Below are positions 14,586 through 16,776 of a DNA stretch of 16,776 bases, piece after piece. A program made the position numbers and the translations under genes. Numbering within the stretch: position 1 is the first letter of the stretch; the number at the start of each line of letters is the position of its first letter. The notes under the pieces were generated by a model that ran no database searches, was not told the origin of the DNA, and saw only the letters and a program-made list of their open reading frames with translations. This stretch comes from Candidatus Roizmanbacteria bacterium (GTDB lineage Bacteria; Patescibacteriota; Microgenomatia; UBA1406; GWC2-37-13). The stretch is from the NCBI GenBank assembly GCA_026395475.1, contig JAPLYQ010000006.1, forward strand, positions 1 through 16,776, written 5' to 3'.

Positions 14586-14700
14586 ATTACAGATTCCGTC
14601 ACGATTGATACTTCCCAAAAAGTACTCCAAAGCTTCGAATGCCTGCTGGCCGAACTTTGTGCGTGCATTTTGGGCGCCCTTCAATCGTGCCACCTGTAAT
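14586..14700 (+). other. Structured repeat element X, copy 2 (possible ncRNA or hairpin MITE)
   Basis: About 115 nt with the architecture of copy 1. P1 ATTACAG/CTGTAAT (14586-14592, 14694-14700). P2 CACGATTGA/TCAATCGTG (14600-14608, 14681-14689). P3 CCCAAAA/TTTTGGG (14614-14620, 14668-14674), A-A mismatch, then GTAC/GTGC. P4 AAAG/CTTT (14629-14632, 14655-14658). P5 TTCG/CGAA (14634-14637, 14651-14654) with loop AATGCCTGCTGGC. Conserved with copy 1: bulge ATTCCGT opposite CCAC, ACTTCCC, the single bulged C before P5, and the loop. It is followed by TTTT, so the whole arm could end gatCAB transcripts. Bases 14701-14859 hold nothing I can recognise. Confidence 0.75.
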
Positions 14701-14859
14701 TTTTAAAGGAAAACTTTAATCCACGTTTTCTCTAGTAAGGGCATCTCCTGCACAATTCCAGAAAATACTTCGTTAAAACATATATTCAATTTTGTCACCT
14801 GCTAATTTTTGTAAATTAAAGAAGACTCCACAACTCTCCAAATTTAGTATCATATTCTT

Positions 14860-14988
14860 ATGAATATTATTACCAAAATCATTGAGTTTTTGAAGAAGAT
14901 TGGGGTGATTAAAGTGGGAGCGACAAGTGCGACCTTCAAAAGCTCAAAAGATGCGGGATACCAACCTCCTGATCCTCTCGATAACTAA
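14860..14988 (+). CDS. Small 42-residue protein, unknown
   Basis: ATG 14860 to TAA 14988. An amphipathic basic N-terminus (MNIITKIIEFLKKIGVIKVG) is followed by a polar tail with ATSATFKSSKDAGYQ and the acidic end PPDPLDN. A TAGTAT -10-like box lies 9 nt before the ATG, the spacing seen for other genes here. The helix-plus-tail layout and lack of low-complexity sequence favour a real gene, but I recognise no family and the length alone could be chance. Confidence 0.45.
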   Translation: MNIITKIIEFLKKIGVIKVGATSATFKSSKDAGYQPPDPLDN

Positions 14989-14990
14989 TG

Positions 14991-15029
14991 GACTGTTTTT
15001 TTTGCCTCAGTTAACCTCGCAGGTTAACA
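14991..15029. repeat. Diverged REP-like palindrome copy D
   Basis: GTTAACCT-CGC-AGGTTAAC (15010-15028). The left flank GACTG, eight Ts and GCCTC (14991-15008) matches copy A at 4034-4051 in 17 of 18 positions. Compared with A-C, the two base pairs next to the loop changed together (TG/CA to CT/AG), keeping the hairpin. Confidence 0.7.
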
Positions 15030-15039
15030 AAGTTTGCCT

Positions 15040-15060
15040 TGGCAGACGACGCGTCTGCCA
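15040..15060. repeat. Palindrome E with ACG triloop
   Basis: Perfect 9-bp arms TGGCAGACG and CGTCTGCCA around ACG, the same loop as the GTTAAC palindromes A-C. It lies 11 nt after copy D and is followed by GAGGGCGGGA. GC-rich, unlike its surroundings. Confidence 0.7.
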
Positions 15061-15081
15061 GAGGGCGGGACAGAGGGTGTA

Positions 15082-15111
15082 TTGACATTTGGTAAAGAAT
15101 AAGTGTATAAA
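15082..15111 (+). promoter_or_regulatory. Near-consensus sigma-70 promoter for the 55-residue gene
   Basis: TTGACA (15082-15087), an 18-nt spacer, and TATAAA (15106-15111). The predicted start is within a few bases of ATG 15121. The only promoter in the window with a perfect -35 box. Confidence 0.7.
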
Positions 15112-15120
15112 TAAAATAAT

Positions 15121-15288
15121 ATGAAAAAAAGACTAAGTTCCAAAACCAATGTCAAAAGTAGTGTAAAAGGAAAAAGAGGTAGTGGTGGAATACACTGGAA
15201 TTGGATTTTTAGAACTGTATTCCAAATTGTTGGCTTTATTGCTGTTGTAACGATAATTGGAATGGTAATTTCCTACATGAAGTATTAA
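15121..15288 (+). CDS. Small single-pass membrane protein, 55 residues
   Basis: ATG 15121 to TAA 15288, below usual length cut-offs. The N-terminus is strongly basic and Ser/Gly-rich (MKKRLSSKTNVKSSVKGKRG), followed by SGGIHWNWIFRTVF and one transmembrane helix (about 33-50, IVGFIAVVTIIGMVIS), ending YMKY. The positive-inside rule places the basic part in the cytoplasm. A near-consensus promoter sits directly upstream and dnaE begins 53 nt downstream. I recognise no family; a small membrane or nucleoid-associated protein is possible but not shown. Confidence 0.7.
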   Translation: MKKRLSSKTNVKSSVKGKRGSGGIHWNWIFRTVFQIVGFIAVVTIIGMVISYMKY

Positions 15289-15324
15289 AAAAAGGATTCA
15301 GTTGTATCTCGGAAGCTCTCTTTA

Positions 15325-15330
15325 TATACT
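15325..15330 (+). promoter_or_regulatory. -10 box for dnaE
   Basis: TATACT, 11 nt before dnaE ATG 15342, giving a leader of about 5 nt. An ATG at 15332 is out of frame. Confidence 0.5.
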
Positions 15331-15341
15331 AATGTCAATAT

Positions 15342-16235
15342 ATGGCCTTTACTCATTTGCATGTTCATACGGAATATTCGCTTCTTGACGGGATGTGTCG
15401 CATCGGAGAGGTTCTTCAAAAGGCAAAAGACGCTGGCATGACTTCGCTTGCCATAACAGATCACGGAGCACTCTATGGAGCGTTTAAATTTTATATTAAA
15501 GCAAAAGACCTGGGGATAAAACCAATCATTGGTGTTGAAGTATATAAAGCAAAGCATTCTCGACTTGATAAAGATTCTGTAGAAGACAAAGATAGATATC
15601 ACCTCGTACTTCTCGCAAAAGACCTTACTGGGTATCGCAATTTAATGAAGATGGTGAGTGCGGCACACTTAGAAGGAATGTATTACAAACCCCGCGTAGA
15701 TTTTGAATTACTGGAAAAATACCATGAAGGTGTCATTGCTCTTTCTGGATGTCTTGGAGGAGAGATTTCCCAACTTATTTTGGAAGGACAGCAAACAGAA
15801 GCAGAAACTATTTTGCAAAAATATGTATCCATTTTTAAAGATGATTTTTATCTTGAACTGCAACGACATCCAAATCTCCCACAACAAGATAATGTGAATG
15901 CGGAACTCGTGAAACTCAGTAGAAAATATAGTGTTCCACTTGTGGCAACGAACGATGTCCACTACATAAATGAATCCGATGCATATGCACAGGAAGTATT
16001 GCTTTGTATCCAAACACAACGAACAATATTTGAAAAGAATAGACCACTTTCTATGTTTGATGTGCCGGACTACTACTTTAAGTCGGAAGATCAGATGAGA
16101 GTTTTATTTTCTGACCTTCCTGAAGCAATTGAAAACACCAATAAAATTGCAGATAAATGTAATCTTGAAATTCCTCATGGAAAATGGGTACTGCCTCACG
16201 TTGACACCCCAAATAACATGCCTCCTGAAGATTAG
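15342..16235 (+). CDS. dnaE: DNA polymerase III alpha subunit, N-terminal fragment (PHP domain)
   Basis: 297 residues, then TAG. This is the N-terminal PHP region of bacterial replicative polymerase DnaE: MAFTHLHVHTEYSLLDGM, ITDHGALYGAFKFY, PIIGVEVY, HLVLLAKDLTGYRNLMKMVS, ALSGCLGGEISQLI, FYLELQRH, VATNDVHYINESDAYAQEVLLCIQT and the linker up to LPHVDTPNNMPPED. There the reading stops, although full DnaE runs to about 1,100 residues. The polymerase domain resumes in another frame from about 16249. Residues normally lying between (the YLRELVYEGL-like segment through the start of the polymerase domain) are missing. I see a deletion plus frame change, real or from assembly. Confidence 0.85.
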   Translation: MAFTHLHVHTEYSLLDGMCRIGEVLQKAKDAGMTSLAITDHGALYGAFKFYIKAKDLGIKPIIGVEVYKAKHSRLDKDSVEDKDRYHLVLLAKDLTGYRNLMKMVSAAHLEGMYYKPRVDFELLEKYHEGVIALSGCLGGEISQLILEGQQTEAETILQKYVSIFKDDFYLELQRHPNLPQQDNVNAELVKLSRKYSVPLVATNDVHYINESDAYAQEVLLCIQTQRTIFEKNRPLSMFDVPDYYFKSEDQMRVLFSDLPEAIENTNKIADKCNLEIPHGKWVLPHVDTPNNMPPED

Positions 16236-16248
16236 GTACGGGACTTGA

Positions 16249-16776
16249 CAGGACTTTATTAATTGGGCAAAAAATAATGGTATTGGAGTTGGTCCTGGAA
16301 GAGGTTCTGTTGCCGGGTCCCTTGTGGCATATGTTTTAAGAATTACTGATATTAACCCACTTGAACATAACCTTCCTTTTGAACGATTTTTAAACCCGGA
16401 GCGTCCTACTCCGCCAGATATTGATATTGATTTTGCAGATGTGCAACGAGATGATGTTCTTGCATACGTAACCGACAAATACGGCAGTGAAAAAGTTGCA
16501 CAAATTATTACCTTTGGAACGATGGAAGCCCGACTTGTTGTTCGAGACGTAGGACGTGCACTTGGGATGTCCTATGCCCAAGGAGACCGTTTAGCGAAGA
16601 TGATTCCCCAAGGAAAACAAGGGTTTCAAATGAAACTTTCTCAGGCAATGGTTGAAGCACCACCACTAAAATATGCCTATGACAATGAACCAGAAACAAA
16701 ACGAGTTCTTGACGTTGCGTTGCGACTAGAAAGTCTTCCCCGACATTCATCGGTTCACGCAGCAGGAGTTATCATC
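16249..16776 (+). CDS. dnaE: DNA polymerase III alpha subunit, polymerase-domain fragment, continues past window
   Basis: Frame +1 relative to the first fragment, open from 16249 to the window end and without its own plausible start. It begins DFINWAKNNGIGVGPGRGSVAGSLVAYVL, the standard DnaE polymerase block, then LPFERFLNPERPTPPDIDIDFADVQRDDV with the two catalytic aspartates of PDIDID, QIITFGTMEARLVVRDVGRALGM, and LESLPRHSSVHAAGV. Conservation is excellent, so the polymerase itself is not decaying. Comparing with the family, about 80 residues (roughly 240 nt, my estimate) are missing between this and the PHP fragment. Confidence 0.85.

Noticed and set aside
1..16776. Alternative genetic code (UGA read as Gly, as in some CPR lineages)
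   Set aside because: No intact conserved gene has an in-frame TGA, and TAA/TAG end all genes. The lack of TGA stops fits AT-rich codon choice.
1..16776. CRISPR array, prophage or toxin-antitoxin locus
   Set aside because: I saw no regularly spaced direct repeats, phage structural genes or recognisable toxin/antitoxin pair.

Overview
The window reads as a chromosomal segment of a Candidate Phyla Radiation (Patescibacteria) bacterium. This is an inference from AT-rich DNA, short intergenic gaps, TAA as almost the only stop codon (TGA ends no intact gene), tRNAs without an encoded CCA, and a CPR-like gene mix: LemA plus HtpX, GatCAB, an F420-ligase-like domain, a short DXS-like transketolase, a LysM membrane protein and a RAYT transposase. 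Nothing here fixes a class or genus. Standard bacterial code fits; no intact gene contains an in-frame TGA.

Layout. Bases 1-1334: the 3' end of an O-antigen-ligase-like membrane protein, convergent with an Ig-like-fold membrane protein. 1372-3955: tRNA-Thr(CGU), an RBBP9-type hydrolase broken by one nonsense codon, a DMT/EamA transporter, a Nudix hydrolase, an unknown 151-residue protein and tRNA-Gly(CCC). 4034-4867: a REP-associated tyrosine transposase (RAYT) flanked by two copies of a GTTAAC palindrome. 4877-7186: a LysM membrane protein divergent from lemA-htpX. 7384-14575: a co-directional run with an asparagine synthetase fused in frame to an F420-ligase-like domain, a DXS-like enzyme and gatC-gatA-gatB. 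14586-16776: repeats, two very small genes missed by length cut-offs, and dnaE, which is broken.

How the genes relate: GatCAB converts misacylated Glu-tRNA(Gln)/Asp-tRNA(Asn) and so uses the same amide chemistry as the neighbouring asparagine synthetase. LemA and HtpX are often neighbours and are probably envelope quality-control partners. No single pathway joins the other genes.

The most interesting material is non-coding. (1) Two ~115-nt elements, 10-11 nt after the stop codons of htpX and gatB, fold into the same multi-stem hairpin. Stem bases differ by compensatory changes while bulges and the terminal loop are conserved. (2) A GTTAAC palindrome family surrounds the RAYT, recurs as coding sequence inside the synthetase fusion gene, and has a diverged copy near 15 kb. 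(3) Many genes have a good -10 box only 3-11 nt before the start codon, which suggests leaderless mRNAs.
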